Source: Streptomyces sp. 130 (GTDB lineage Bacteria; Actinomycetota; Actinomycetes; Streptomycetales; Streptomycetaceae). From it: 64,000 nt of DNA. The notes beneath the pieces were generated by a model, which worked only from the letters and a program-made list of their open reading frames with translations, was not told the origin of the DNA and did no database searches. A program made the translations under genes and the position numbers. How positions within the stretch are numbered: the first letter of the stretch is position 1; the number at the start of each line of letters is the position of its first letter. Of the stretch, positions 8,659 through 18,000 are shown in pieces. Location: NCBI RefSeq assembly GCF_007096885.1, contig NZ_VJNO01000030.1, positions 1 to 64,000 of the forward strand, in the 5' to 3' direction.

Positions 8659-9465
8659 ATGACAGCCCTCGCGACCGCTTTCCGTGCCCTGGCGTCCACC
8701 GCCGCCGCCCTGCTCGCCGTGACCCTGACCGCCCCGGTGGCGCGGGCGGAGTCCGAGCCCAAGGCGCCCCGGGAGTTCGTCTCGCTGCGTTCGGTTGATC
8801 CCACGATCATCCAGGAGATGCGCTACGCCACCGCCCACGACTTCATGGGTGAGCCCGTGGACGGCTACCGGCAGCCCCTGTGCATCCTGACCCGGCTGGC
8901 CGCCGAGGCCCTGCACCGCGCGCAGCTCCGGCTGCTGCGGCTGGGTTACTCGCTGAAGGTGTACGACTGCTACCGCCCGCAGCGGGCCGTCGACCACTTC
9001 GTGCGGTGGGCGAAGGATCCGGACGACGAGGCGATGAAGGGCGAGTTCTATCCCCGGGTCGACAAGTCCCGCCTCTTCGCCGACGGTTACATCGCGGAGA
9101 AGTCCGGGCACAGCCGGGGAAGCACCGTGGACCTGACGCTCGTGCGGCTGCCTGCCCTGCCGGCCAGGCCGTACCGCCCGGGCGAGGAACTGGTGCCGTG
9201 CTACGCGCCGCAGGGCGACCGTTTCCCCGACAACTCGGTGGACATGGGCACGGGTTTCGACTGCTTCGACACGCTCTCGCACACCGATGACCCCCGTATC
9301 CAGGGGGTGCAGCGCGCCAACCGGCAGTTCCTGAAGAAGACGCTCACCGAGGCCGGTTTCGTGAACCTGGCCGAGGAATGGTGGCACTACACCTTCCGGC
9401 CCGAGGCGTTCCCGGACACCTACTTCGACTTCCCGGTGGCCCGCAGGTCGGTCGCCGGGCACTGA
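8659..9465 (+). CDS. Secreted M15D D-Ala-D-Ala dipeptidase (VanX type)
   Basis: Zinc peptidase expected to cleave D-Ala-D-Ala outside the membrane, in peptidoglycan turnover rather than in cytoplasmic vancomycin resistance. The 268-residue product starts with a signal peptide (hydrophobic run about residues 5-25, then ARAES). Catalytic features are YDCYRPQRAV, the zinc motif SGHSRGSTVDLTL (His and Asp ligands) and EEWWHYTF, which holds the catalytic Glu and third zinc ligand. The ATG at 8659 has GGAGG 8 bases upstream; an ATG at 8644 is in frame but has no such site. No vanR/S, vanH or vanA genes are nearby. Confidence 0.9.
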   Translation: MTALATAFRALASTAAALLAVTLTAPVARAESEPKAPREFVSLRSVDPTIIQEMRYATAHDFMGEPVDGYRQPLCILTRLAAEALHRAQLRLLRLGYSLKVYDCYRPQRAVDHFVRWAKDPDDEAMKGEFYPRVDKSRLFADGYIAEKSGHSRGSTVDLTLVRLPALPARPYRPGEELVPCYAPQGDRFPDNSVDMGTGFDCFDTLSHTDDPRIQGVQRANRQFLKKTLTEAGFVNLAEEWWHYTFRPEAFPDTYFDFPVARRSVAGH

Positions 9466-9483
9466 GCCGGCCGGCGCGGCGTA

Positions 9484-9524
9484 ACGGGCGACCGGGAGCA
9501 CCCCCGTGGCTCCCGGCCGCCCGT
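9484..9524 (+). terminator. Hairpin after the VanX-type dipeptidase gene
   Basis: The arms ACGGGCGACCGGGAGC (9484-9499) and GCTCCCGGCCGCCCGT (9509-9524) pair over 16 positions with one mismatch and a 9-base loop. They begin 19 bases after the stop codon, which is a typical place for a Streptomyces terminator. Confidence 0.75.
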
Positions 9525-9573
9525 CCTCCTCTACGGACGCGGCGCAGCCGTTCCCGGTTGCGGGATCAGCCGT

Positions 9574-9579
9574 TACGGT
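9574..9579 (+). promoter_or_regulatory. Possible -10 element of a leaderless transcript
   Basis: TACGGT ends 6 bases before the ATG at 9586, and no Shine-Dalgarno sequence is present. This is the usual geometry of a leaderless mRNA in actinomycetes. The -35 region is not distinctive. Confidence 0.4.
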
Positions 9580-9585
9580 GCCCGT

Positions 9586-9942
9586 ATGCCACAGCAGACG
9601 TTCGATTCGTATGAAGAGTTCTGGCCGTACTACGTCGCGATGCACTCCCGGGCGGCGACCCGCTGGGTGCATCTCACCGGCACCCTGACGGGCCTCGCCA
9701 TCAGCGCGTACGGACTGGCGCGCGGCCGGAAGCGGTATCTGGCGGCCCTGCCGCTCATCGGCTACGGCACGGCCTGGCCCGCGCACTTCCTGATCGAGAA
9801 GAACAACCCGGCCACCTTCGGCCACCCGGCCTGGTCGCTGCGCGGTGACGCGCAGATGATCCGCATGATGCTGGCCGGGCGCGACCACGAGCTGGCGCGG
9901 ACCGCCGAGAAGTGGCTGGCGGAGAACGGCCGGCACATCTAG
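9586..9942 (+). CDS. DUF962 (Mpo1-like) small membrane protein
   Basis: The 118-residue protein matches the DUF962 family, which includes yeast Mpo1, an alpha-dioxygenase of 2-hydroxy fatty acids. Seen here are the N-terminal FWPYYVAMHSRAATRWVHLTGT block with conserved histidines, a hydrophobic stretch near 50-63, and YGTAWPAHFLIEKNNPATFGHPAWSLRGD, which carries the second histidine and the signature ending. Function in bacteria is not established. It is probably translated from a leaderless mRNA. Its TAG stop directly abuts the stop of the convergent cvnD gene. Confidence 0.85.
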   Translation: MPQQTFDSYEEFWPYYVAMHSRAATRWVHLTGTLTGLAISAYGLARGRKRYLAALPLIGYGTAWPAHFLIEKNNPATFGHPAWSLRGDAQMIRMMLAGRDHELARTAEKWLAENGRHI

Positions 9943-10548
9943 CTAGGTCGACACCGGCTCGCGCGGGCGGTCCGTGTGGGCCAGGGCGTGTTCGACCACG
10001 GCCACCAGCACATCACGTGCCGAGGCCCGGTCCCGCGCGTCGCACATCAGGAGCGGCACCCGCGGGTCCAGGTCGAGCGCCGCGCGTACCGTCGCCTCCG
10101 GGAAGACTTCCGCGCCCTCGAAGCAGTTGACGGCGACGGCGAACGGGATCTCGCGGCGCTCGAAGTAGTCGACGGCCGCGAAGCAGTCGGCCAGGCGGCG
10201 GGTGTCCGCGAGCACGACCGCGCCCAGGGCGCCCTGTGCCAGCTCGTCCCAGAGGAACCAGAACCGGTCCTGCCCCGGTGTGCCGAAGAGGTACAGCACC
10301 AGGTCCTCGCGGAGCGTGATCCGCCCGAAGTCCATGGCCACGGTCGTCGTCGTCTTCGCCTCGACGCCCTCCAGATCGTCCACCGGGCGGCCGGCCTCGG
10401 TCAGCCGTTCCTCCGTGCGCAGCGGCCGGATCTCGCTGACCGCGCCCACGAGCGTCGTCTTGCCCACTCCGAAGCCGCCCGCCACCAGGATCTTGAGGGT
10501 GACGGGCTCCACGGGCCGCCTGCTGCGGCTAGAGCGCCCGAAGGCCAT
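9943..10548 (-). CDS. cvnD: Conservon GTP-binding protein CvnD
   Basis: Small Ras-like GTPase of the conservon signalling complex. The 201-residue protein has the P-loop GGFGVGKTT near residue 27, a G2/switch region with TTTTVAMDFG, the G3 motif LFGTPGQDRF and a NCFEGAE segment in the NKxD position (degenerate: NCFE rather than NKxD). It ends the cvnA-B-C-D operon and its first 20 bases overlap the end of cvnC. The complex is thought to couple a sensor-kinase-like protein to GTP binding. Confidence 0.9.
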   Translation of the reverse strand: MAFGRSSRSRRPVEPVTLKILVAGGFGVGKTTLVGAVSEIRPLRTEERLTEAGRPVDDLEGVEAKTTTTVAMDFGRITLREDLVLYLFGTPGQDRFWFLWDELAQGALGAVVLADTRRLADCFAAVDYFERREIPFAVAVNCFEGAEVFPEATVRAALDLDPRVPLLMCDARDRASARDVLVAVVEHALAHTDRPREPVST

Positions 10549-10951
10549 TGATCACCTCACGGAGAATGTTCACGTCCGGCAGCTCGGCCGGCGGAACGGG
10601 TCGGGTCACGTGTACCAGCTCGTCGTCCACGAGGTCGCCCACCAGCACCCGTACCACGCCCACGGGCAGGTCCAGGGACGAGGCGAGCTCGGCGATCGAC
10701 TGGGGCAGCTCACCGCAGAGTTCGAGGATCTCGACGTGTTCCGGGGAGAGCGTCTGGTCGCTGTCCAGATCGTCGGCCGCGGGCTCGGGCACGACGATCG
10801 CGATCAGGTCGAGGCGGTGGCGGGACGCGCTGCCGGTGCGTCCGCGCGTCATCGCGTAGGGGCGGACGACGGGTCCCGCTTCGTCGTCGTACCAGCGTGG
10901 GGTCCGCGGTCCTTCCGGGGTCTCCGGGGAGGCGGGCGATACGGCGCTCAT
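10529..10951 (-). CDS. cvnC: Conservon DUF742 protein CvnC
   Basis: DUF742 protein, the third gene of the operon. The 140 residues contain the conserved PRWYDDEAGPVVRPYAMTRGRT segment near residue 18 and a winged-helix-like C-terminal half (SPEHVEILELCGELPQSIAELASSLDLPVGVVRVLVGDL). The family works with CvnB and CvnD as a membrane-associated complex. It starts 9 bp after the cvnB stop and overlaps cvnD by 20 bp, which suggests translational coupling. Confidence 0.9.
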   Translation of the reverse strand: MSAVSPASPETPEGPRTPRWYDDEAGPVVRPYAMTRGRTGSASRHRLDLIAIVVPEPAADDLDSDQTLSPEHVEILELCGELPQSIAELASSLDLPVGVVRVLVGDLVDDELVHVTRPVPPAELPDVNILREVINGLRAL

Positions 10952-10960
10952 GGCGTCCGC

Positions 10961-11404
10961 TCACCCCCCGGAGGGCCGGCCGGCCGTCCGGGGCGCGTTG
11001 GCCAGGTGGCTCCCCACGCGCTTGACCATGAGCGTCATCTCGTACGCCACCTGCCCCACGTCCGAGTCGGATTCGGCGAGGACGGCGAGGCAGCTGCCGT
11101 CGCCGGCCGCCGTGACGAAGAGGAACGCCTCGTCGAGCTCCACGACGGTCTGGCGGACCCCGCCCGCGTCGAAGTGGCGGCCGACGCCCTTGGCCAGGCT
11201 GTGGAAGCCGGAGGCGACGGCGGCCAGGTGCTCGCCGTCCTCCCGCGTCAGGTCCTTGGACGCGCCGGTGGGCAGCCCGTCGCTGGAGAGCACCAGCGCC
11301 TTGCGGATGCTGGCGACGCGCGCGACGAGTTCGTCGAGGAGCCAGTTGAGTTCGCCGGACCCCTGGCCTGCGGAGTCGATCGCGGCGGCGTTCGGTGCGG
11401 TCAT
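10961..11404 (-). CDS. cvnB: Conservon roadblock/LC7 protein CvnB
   Basis: Roadblock/LC7-fold protein of 147 residues; the family forms dimers that regulate small GTPases, here CvnD. Visible features are the N-terminal helix LNWLLDELVARVASIRKALVLSSDGLP, the central VVELDEAFLFVTAAGDGSCLAVLA strand pair and a C-terminal helix. Its ATG overlaps the cvnA stop by four bases (ATGA), so the two are translationally coupled. Confidence 0.92.
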   Translation of the reverse strand: MTAPNAAAIDSAGQGSGELNWLLDELVARVASIRKALVLSSDGLPTGASKDLTREDGEHLAAVASGFHSLAKGVGRHFDAGGVRQTVVELDEAFLFVTAAGDGSCLAVLAESDSDVGQVAYEMTLMVKRVGSHLANAPRTAGRPSGG

Positions 11405-14142
11405 GGACCGTCCCCTCCCGGAGTGGTTCCTGGTGCGATGTCGCCGGGGCCCGTCGGGTCCTCGGCGTTCTCCCGGCGGCCGCGCTGCCAGCCGCGCTGG
11501 AGCGAAGCCATACGGCTGCGTACCTCTTCGGCGTCCCGCTCGGTGTCGTCACCGCTCTCCACCGGGGCGGGCCTCGTCGTGCGGCTGTCCGGTGCCTCGC
11601 GCAGCCGCGGCGCGAGGCTGGCCTGCCGGACGCGGCGGGGCAGTCCGCCCACGGTGTCGGGGGCCGGTTCGGGCGTACGCGGCGCGGGCACGGCGGGGGT
11701 GTCCACGAGACCGAACGGGTCGCGGTCCTCGGACCCGGGGTGGGCGCGGCCTCCCGCCCCGTTCTCCGCGCGGCCCGCCGCGTCGGTCCGGCGGCCCAGG
11801 TCGGTGACCGGCCTGGGCGGGCGGCGCCGGCGGGGCAGTGGCCGGACGCCCTCGGGGTGCAGCGCCCGCACGCCGTCGTCGGGGGCCTGCTGGTGCTGTT
11901 CGCGGTCGCCGTCGCGGCGCAGGGCGCGGGCGCGGAAGATGCCGCCGCGTTCGCTCTCGGTGTCCTCCAGGTCGCGTACGCCGTCGAGCACGGCGTCGAG
12001 CCCGGGCCCGGCCACCGCTTCGAGGACCGGGTCGCGGGTGAAGTCCAGCGGTTCGTCGCCCTCCAGCTCGACGGGGCCGTTCCGCAGGACCGGGCCGGCC
12101 AGACCGGTGGGGACCGGTGAGAGGCCGCCCGGCCGGCCGGTCGCCGGGTCGTCGGACCCGGGCCGCCGGGTGTCGCCGTCCGGCGTGCTGCCGTCGATGG
12201 CCTTCTCGGCCCTGCGGTCGAGGCGGAAGCCGGTGCCGTGCGACTCGGGGGCGTCGGTGAGGAGGGCTGCCGGGATGAACACGACGGCGGTGGTGCCGCC
12301 GTACGGGGAGGTCTGGAGGGAGACCCGGACGTTCTGCCGCTGGGCGAGCCGGCTGACCACGAAGAGGCCGAGGCGGTCGGTGTCGGACAGCTCGAACTCG
12401 GGGGTCTCGGCGAGCCGGAGGTTGGCGTCGAGCAGGGCGTCCGGGGGCATGCCGAGGCCCCGGTCGTGGATCTCCAGGGTGAAGCCGTTGACGACGCGCT
12501 CGCCGTGCACCTGGACCGCGGTGTGCGGCGGCGAGAACACCGTGGCGTTCTCCAGGAGCTCGGCGATCAGGTGGGTGAGGTCGGCGACGGCCGGGCCGCC
12601 CACCCCGATCCGGGGCAGCCGGCGGACCTCGATGCGTTCGTAGTCCTCGACCTCGGCGACGGCGGCCCGGACCACGTCCATCAGCTGGATCGGCTTGCGC
12701 CACTGCCGGGAGGGGGCCGCCCCGGAGAGGATCACCAGGCCCTCGGCGTGCCGGCGCATGCGGGTGGTGAGGTGGTCGAGGCGGAAGAGGTCGGCGAGTT
12801 CGTCGGTGTTCTCGGTGCGGCGCTCCATGGTGTCCAGGAGCGTGAGCTGGCGGTGGAGCAGGACCTGGTTGCGGCGGGCGAGGTTGACGAAGACCTCGGA
12901 GACGCCGCGGCGCATGTCGGCCTGTTTCACGGCGGCCTCGACGGCGGCGCGTTGAAGGGTGTTGAGGGCCTGGCCGACCTGGCCGATCTCGTCGCGCTCG
13001 TACTGGAGGTGCGGGGACTCGGTCTCCACGTCGACCGGTTCGCCGGCGGCGAGGCGGCGCATCACGCTCGGCAGGCGGACGCCGGCGACCTCGTGGGCGT
13101 CCTTGCGGAGCTGGGTGAGGTCGCGGACGAGTTCGCGGCCGATGCGCACGGAGACGAAGACGGAGACGACGAGGGCGAGGAAGCCGAGGACGCCGGCGAT
13201 GCCCGCCTTGATCAGGATGCCGTAGCCGGCGGGTTTGCCGCGGTCCTTGAAGCGGTTGTTCATCTCCGTCGAGTCGTTGGCCAGCCGTTCCAGGGCGGCC
13301 GGGGCGACCTCCTGCCAGCGGGCGGCGTCGGCGGTGCGCGGGCCGGTGGTGGGGCCCCGGGCGATGATCCGGTCCTCGGCGGAGCGCAGGGGTTCGCTGT
13401 CCGGGCCCTGCCAGTACTCCTGGACGCGGCGGCGTTCGGCGGCGGGGAGGAGGTCGAGATTGGTCTCGTAGAGGAGGCCGCGCTGGGCGACGAGGTCGGA
13501 TATCTGGCGGAGTTCGGGGGCGGTGAGGCGGCCGGCCAGGAGTCCGGAGGCGAGCAGGGCGTCTTCCCGGGAGAGCATTTCGCGGGCGCGGGACAGGCCG
13601 GTCAGCGCGCGGACCTGGCGGTCCATGGAGACGTTCTCCATGGTGTGCAGGCCGGCCAGGAATCGGTAGCAGGGGTCGATCAGGCGGTTGTAGTAGGCCA
13701 TCGCCTTGAGCCGCCCGATGGTGCGCTTGTCGACGGACTCGCGCAGGGCGTCGAGTCCGTCGACGGCGCCGAGTATCGAACCGAGCTGGGTTTCCGCGGT
13801 CGCGCCGAGGGCGTCGCGGATGTCCTTCTGCCCGGCGTTCTCGCGGACCCGGGCCACGACGCGGTCGGTGACGGCACGCTGCCGGCGCAGTATGGGCAGG
13901 GCGTCGGACGCGCGTGGATCGGCGAGGAAGACGAGGGTCTGACGGCGTTCGTCCTGGATGACCCGGACGGTGTCCTCCAGGGGATGGCCCACCTTTTCCA
14001 CCACGGTGCTCGCACCGAGCAGTTTCCCGGCTTCGCGCCCGGTGAGATAGGTGGCGAATCCCCAGAGGGCGGTGAGCGATACGAGGGGCACCACGAGCAA
14101 GGCCACGATCTTCCTGCGGATGGACTTTCCGCGAAAGCGCAT
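11401..14142 (-). CDS. cvnA: Conservon sensor histidine kinase-like protein CvnA
   Basis: Membrane sensor heading the cvn operon (913 residues). TM1 is at about residues 11-31, an extracytoplasmic NIT-type (nitrate/nitrite-sensing) helical domain at 40-300, TM2 at 306-332, and HAMP up to about 400. The histidine-kinase ATPase domain at 520-625 has the N box AELLENATVFSPP, G1 EIHDRGLGM and G2 DRLGLFVVSRLA. There is no standard H-box, as usual for CvnA proteins, so phosphotransfer may be replaced by signalling through CvnB-D. The last 280 residues are disordered and rich in Pro, Arg and Asp. The ATG at 14142 was chosen because it directly precedes the basic RFRGKSIRRK stretch and TM1. Confidence 0.9.
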   Translation of the reverse strand: MRFRGKSIRRKIVALLVVPLVSLTALWGFATYLTGREAGKLLGASTVVEKVGHPLEDTVRVIQDERRQTLVFLADPRASDALPILRRQRAVTDRVVARVRENAGQKDIRDALGATAETQLGSILGAVDGLDALRESVDKRTIGRLKAMAYYNRLIDPCYRFLAGLHTMENVSMDRQVRALTGLSRAREMLSREDALLASGLLAGRLTAPELRQISDLVAQRGLLYETNLDLLPAAERRRVQEYWQGPDSEPLRSAEDRIIARGPTTGPRTADAARWQEVAPAALERLANDSTEMNNRFKDRGKPAGYGILIKAGIAGVLGFLALVVSVFVSVRIGRELVRDLTQLRKDAHEVAGVRLPSVMRRLAAGEPVDVETESPHLQYERDEIGQVGQALNTLQRAAVEAAVKQADMRRGVSEVFVNLARRNQVLLHRQLTLLDTMERRTENTDELADLFRLDHLTTRMRRHAEGLVILSGAAPSRQWRKPIQLMDVVRAAVAEVEDYERIEVRRLPRIGVGGPAVADLTHLIAELLENATVFSPPHTAVQVHGERVVNGFTLEIHDRGLGMPPDALLDANLRLAETPEFELSDTDRLGLFVVSRLAQRQNVRVSLQTSPYGGTTAVVFIPAALLTDAPESHGTGFRLDRRAEKAIDGSTPDGDTRRPGSDDPATGRPGGLSPVPTGLAGPVLRNGPVELEGDEPLDFTRDPVLEAVAGPGLDAVLDGVRDLEDTESERGGIFRARALRRDGDREQHQQAPDDGVRALHPEGVRPLPRRRRPPRPVTDLGRRTDAAGRAENGAGGRAHPGSEDRDPFGLVDTPAVPAPRTPEPAPDTVGGLPRRVRQASLAPRLREAPDSRTTRPAPVESGDDTERDAEEVRSRMASLQRGWQRGRRENAEDPTGPGDIAPGTTPGGDGP

Positions 14143-14542
14143 GGCCTCCCCCAGGTCATCCCCGCGGGACCGGGGACGGGTTTCGTCAACAAACGGCGCG
14201 AGCCTACTACCGACAGACAGGCAACTCGAAGGGGTGTCCGGACGATTTTCGGCCGCCTTGCCGGTAGTTGACGATGTCATGTTCCGGTATTCCGGGAGAT
14301 GGAATTCACGAAAGTGACAGAAGAGGCCCTGGGGCGTGGCAGGTTCCTTCACGTCCCGGTTGGCTGGAATTCTTCGTTTCGTGACGGCTGTGAGGAATCT
14401 TCACCCCTGACCACTCGTCTGTCTGTACGGGGGTATGAGGGCTGGCGGGACACGCTCGGGCGGACGGGACGGACCGGCCGTGTGGAAAGGGTGTATGCCG
14501 GGCAGCAACCCTGAAGTCGGACAGCGGTGGGAGTGAACGGCC
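14143..14542. other. Divergent intergenic region upstream of cvnA
   Basis: These 400 bases lack a convincing gene and are less GC-rich than their surroundings. They should hold the promoters of cvnA and the opposing small membrane protein. I note GGAATTC twice (about 14301 and 14366) and an inverted CACGAAA (14307-14313) / TTTCGTG (14377-14383) pair about 60 bases apart. No clear -35/-10 pair could be assigned. Confidence 0.3.
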
Positions 14543-14989
14543 TTGGACACACAGGAGCGTGGGGGCGCGGTGGAGCCGACGGGGGAAGCGGGCGCGCCGG
14601 GGCGGCCGCCACTGTGGGTGGAGGAGCCGGCCACGCGCCGGCGCATGCCCGATCCGGTGCGCACGGCGGCGGTGCGGGCGGTGCTGGTCATGTCGTTGAC
14701 GATGATTCTGGCGATGGTGGCGTTCCTCACCGCGCTGGCCGGGTCCTGGCTCTCGTTCCCGATGGTGCTGAGCGGGGTGGCGAGCACGGTGGTCGCGACC
14801 TGGGCGGTGCTGGACGTCTGGATCACCCGTCAGGTGTGGAACCAGCGCAACGGTGTGGTCTCCGAGCCCAGCAGCTCGGCGCGGCAGCTGCGCCGCGAGC
14901 GGCGCAGGGCACGGCGTGAGGCCCGCGCCGCGCGACGCGACGCGGCGCGGATAGGCCGCCGGGGCGCCGACCGCCTGTCCCGGGCCTGA
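14543..14989 (+). CDS. Small membrane protein with basic C-terminal tail
   Basis: Not assigned to a named family. The 148-residue product has a hydrophilic N-terminus, two membrane spans at about 44-68 and 72-94, and a strongly basic cytoplasmic tail (QLRRERRRARREARAARRD). The start is uncertain: a TTG at 14543 has GGGAG at a good distance, while a GTG at 14570 is also possible. It is divergent from cvnA and convergent with the SMC-like gene, whose stop is 15 bases away. Confidence 0.7.
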   Translation: MDTQERGGAVEPTGEAGAPGRPPLWVEEPATRRRMPDPVRTAAVRAVLVMSLTMILAMVAFLTALAGSWLSFPMVLSGVASTVVATWAVLDVWITRQVWNQRNGVVSEPSSSARQLRRERRRARREARAARRDAARIGRRGADRLSRA

Positions 14990-15004
14990 CGGCGCCCGGC
15001 GGCC

Positions 15005-18000
15005 TCAGCGGCTGCGCGTCTCCTCGGCCGTCTCGGACGCGTCCGGCGTCCGGGGCGCCGGGGCGCCGCGCTTGAACATGCGGGTCGCGGTGATCTCGCC
15101 GTGCACCGTCTCGCTGCCGGGGTCCTGCTGGGGCAGCCCGGGGCGCAGGTGCTCCTCGACGCTGATGTACTTCAGCCCGGCGCGCAGGTCCGCGTCGTTG
15201 CGCAGTCGGATGACGAGCGGGAACTCCGCGAGGGCCGTCGTGTCGAACAGGCCGGTGGTGTACAGCAGTTGTACGCCGAGCGCGTCGGCCACCGCCCGCT
15301 GGAGCTCCAGCAGATACGTGGCGTTGGCGCGGCCGATCGGGTTGTCCAGGAAGAGCGTGCCCGCGTGCCGGTGCTGTGCGCGGTCGCGCCCCCGGTCGTT
15401 GCTGCGCAGGGCGGCCATCGTGCAGTACAGGGCGATGGCGGCGGTGAGCAGCTGTCCGCCGGAGAAGACGTCGCCCATCTGTCCGACCGGCACGCGCTCG
15501 GCGCGCAGCACGGCGTCCGGCTTGAGGATCTCGACGGCGACGCCCTTGGGTTCCAGGGCCGCCCGGACCCCGCGCAGGAGCAGGGACATGCCGTCGCGTC
15601 GCAGGTCGGAGTTCTTCCGGAGGGCCGCTCTCGTCGCCTCGTCGATGACCTCGCCGAGCCGTTCGGTGAGGGTGGTCTGGTCGGGCTCTTCGAAGCGGAT
15701 GCGGAGGAATTCCTGCCCGGACCACTCCCCCAGGCCCTCGGGGAGCCGGGAGAGCCGCTGGGCCGAGCGGAGGGTGGTGAGCGCTGACTCGACCAGGCCG
15801 CGCAGCCGGTCCACGATGGAGTCGCGGTTGCGTTCCAGCTGGGCCAGCTCGTCGGTGAGGACGCGCAGCCGGGGCGCGAAGGCCGCGGCCCACTTCTCGG
15901 CGTGCTCGGGGAGCGCGGCGGCGGGCAGCTCACGGATCTGCTGCCGGGCCGGGGTGCGGACCTGTTCGTAGCGGGTGGAGTTGGCGTGCCGTACGAGGAC
16001 GTCGCTCGCCTCCCGGACGGCGGCTTCGGCGGCGGAGAGGTCGGCGGCGCAGCCGCGCAGGGAGCGGCGCGCCTCGGCGGCGGACTGCCGGGCCTCCTCC
16101 AGGCTGCCCGGGTACGGCTCGGGGGCCTCCGGGTCGTCCTCGGCGCCGTGGTCCCTGAGCAGGTCGCGCAGCAGGGCGGCCGTCTCGTCGAATCCGCCGG
16201 CCGCGTCCTCGGCGGCGCGGTGGGCGTGCAGCAGCTCGGCGTGGGCGGCCCGGGCGGTGTCCAGCGCGGCGGTGGCCGCGGCCAGCTCGGCGGTGGCGGT
16301 ACGCAGCAGGGCCTGGGCCTGCTCGGCGTCGGCGGGCACCTGGTCGTCGGGCAGTTCGGTGTGCAGGCTCTCGCCGTCGGCGGGTGCCAGGCGTTCGGCC
16401 TCGCCGCGCAGCCGGCCCAGCTGCTCGCTGGCGGCGGAGGCCCGGGTCTCCAGGAGCTGGACGAGTGATTCGGCGCGGGCGGCCGCGGCCTGCCGGGACG
16501 GGCCGTCGGCGCCGTCGGTGCCCTCCAGGAGCTGGGCGGCCCGGGTGCGGACCTTGTTGGTGAGGCGGTCCAGTTCGGCGAGGGCGGCGCTCTCGTCGCT
16601 CTCGGCGCGGGCCTGCTCGGCGCGCAGGTCGGCGCCGACGCCCACCTTCTCGTACAGCTGGGACGCCGCCCGGTACGCCTCGCGCAGGGCGGGCAGCGCC
16701 TGGCGGGGGGCGTCCTCGCCGAGGTCGGGGAGGTGTTCGGGGGCGCCGGCGATCTCGGCGCGTTCGGCGCGCAGGGCTCGGGCGGTGCGGCGGGCGTCGT
16801 CGGCGGCGCGCTGGGCGGCGCGGCGGTCCTCGTCGGCGGCCCGGGCGCGCTCCAGGTAAACGGTGGCGCGGGCCTCGCTCTCCGCCGCCTCGTCGGTCAG
16901 TTCGCGCAGCTTGGCCTGCCAGCCGGCCCGTTCGCGCAGCCGGAAGGCGAGTCCGGCGAGCGCGTCGGCGGCCCGGCGGGCGCGCTGGGCGGCCTCCTGG
17001 CGCTCCTCGCGGACGCGGGCGGTGTCGGCGGCGGCCTCGTCGGCCTCGGCGCGGACCGTGCGGGCCTCGGCGAGGACGGCCTCGGCGGTCTCGGCGGCGG
17101 CGCGGGCGGTGCCGGCCGCTTCGGCGAGCTCGGCGAGCATGCCGGGCGGGCAGTCGGCGCGCCAGGAGCCGATGCGGGCGGCGAGGGCGCGGTCGGCGCC
17201 GAGGCGGGCGGCGAGCACCCGGATGTCCTCGTCGCGGGCGGCGGCGCGGCTGCGCAGGGCCTGGCGCTCCTCGTCGGCGGCGTGTTCGTCGTGCATGGCC
17301 GGGTTCGGCGGTACGAGGAAGACGTCTTCGGTGGCGCCGGGCGCACCGGGGCCGGGCACGGGGGCGAGGAGGGCGGCGGCGGTGCCGACGGCGACGGCGG
17401 ACCGGGGCAGCAGGGCGGCGGCGCCGAGGACGTCGCGGGCGCGGGCGTGCGCGTCGGGGTCGGTGATGACGACGCCGTCGACGAGCTCGGGCCGGGCGGC
17501 GAGGACGGCGGCGTGGTCGGCGGGGTCGACGGCCTGGGCGAGGTAGCGCCAGCCGGGGAGGGCGGGGATGCCCTGTTCGCCGAGGTATTCCACGGTGGCC
17601 AGGACGTCCGGGCTCGGCGGGAGGAGGCCGCCGTCGCCGAGGGCGCCCAGGATGCGGGCGTCGTCGGCGGCGGCGGTGCGCAGTTCGAACAGGCGGCGTT
17701 CGGCGGTGGCGACGTTCCGGTCGAGCAGGTCGCGCAGTTCGTCGGCGCCGCGGTCGAACTCGTCGGCGGTGAGGGGCTGTCCGCCGGGGTGGGCGGTGGG
17801 GTCCGGGCCGGTGCTGTCGTCGGGCCGCTGCCGGTCGTCGGACGCGGGCTCCGGGTCGGGCGCGGCGGACTGGCGGGGCCGGGGGACGGCGCCGGTCCGG
17901 GCGCCGGGCAGCCCCAGCAGCTCGGCGAGGCGCGGTTCGGCGGCGATCGCCTCGGCGGCCCTCAGCTCCGCCTCGTACGCCTGCTCGGCGGCGCGGGCGG

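Noticed and set aside
8659..9465. Vancomycin resistance gene vanX
   Set aside because: The product has a signal peptide and no vanHA or vanRS neighbours, so it is more likely a cell-wall turnover dipeptidase.
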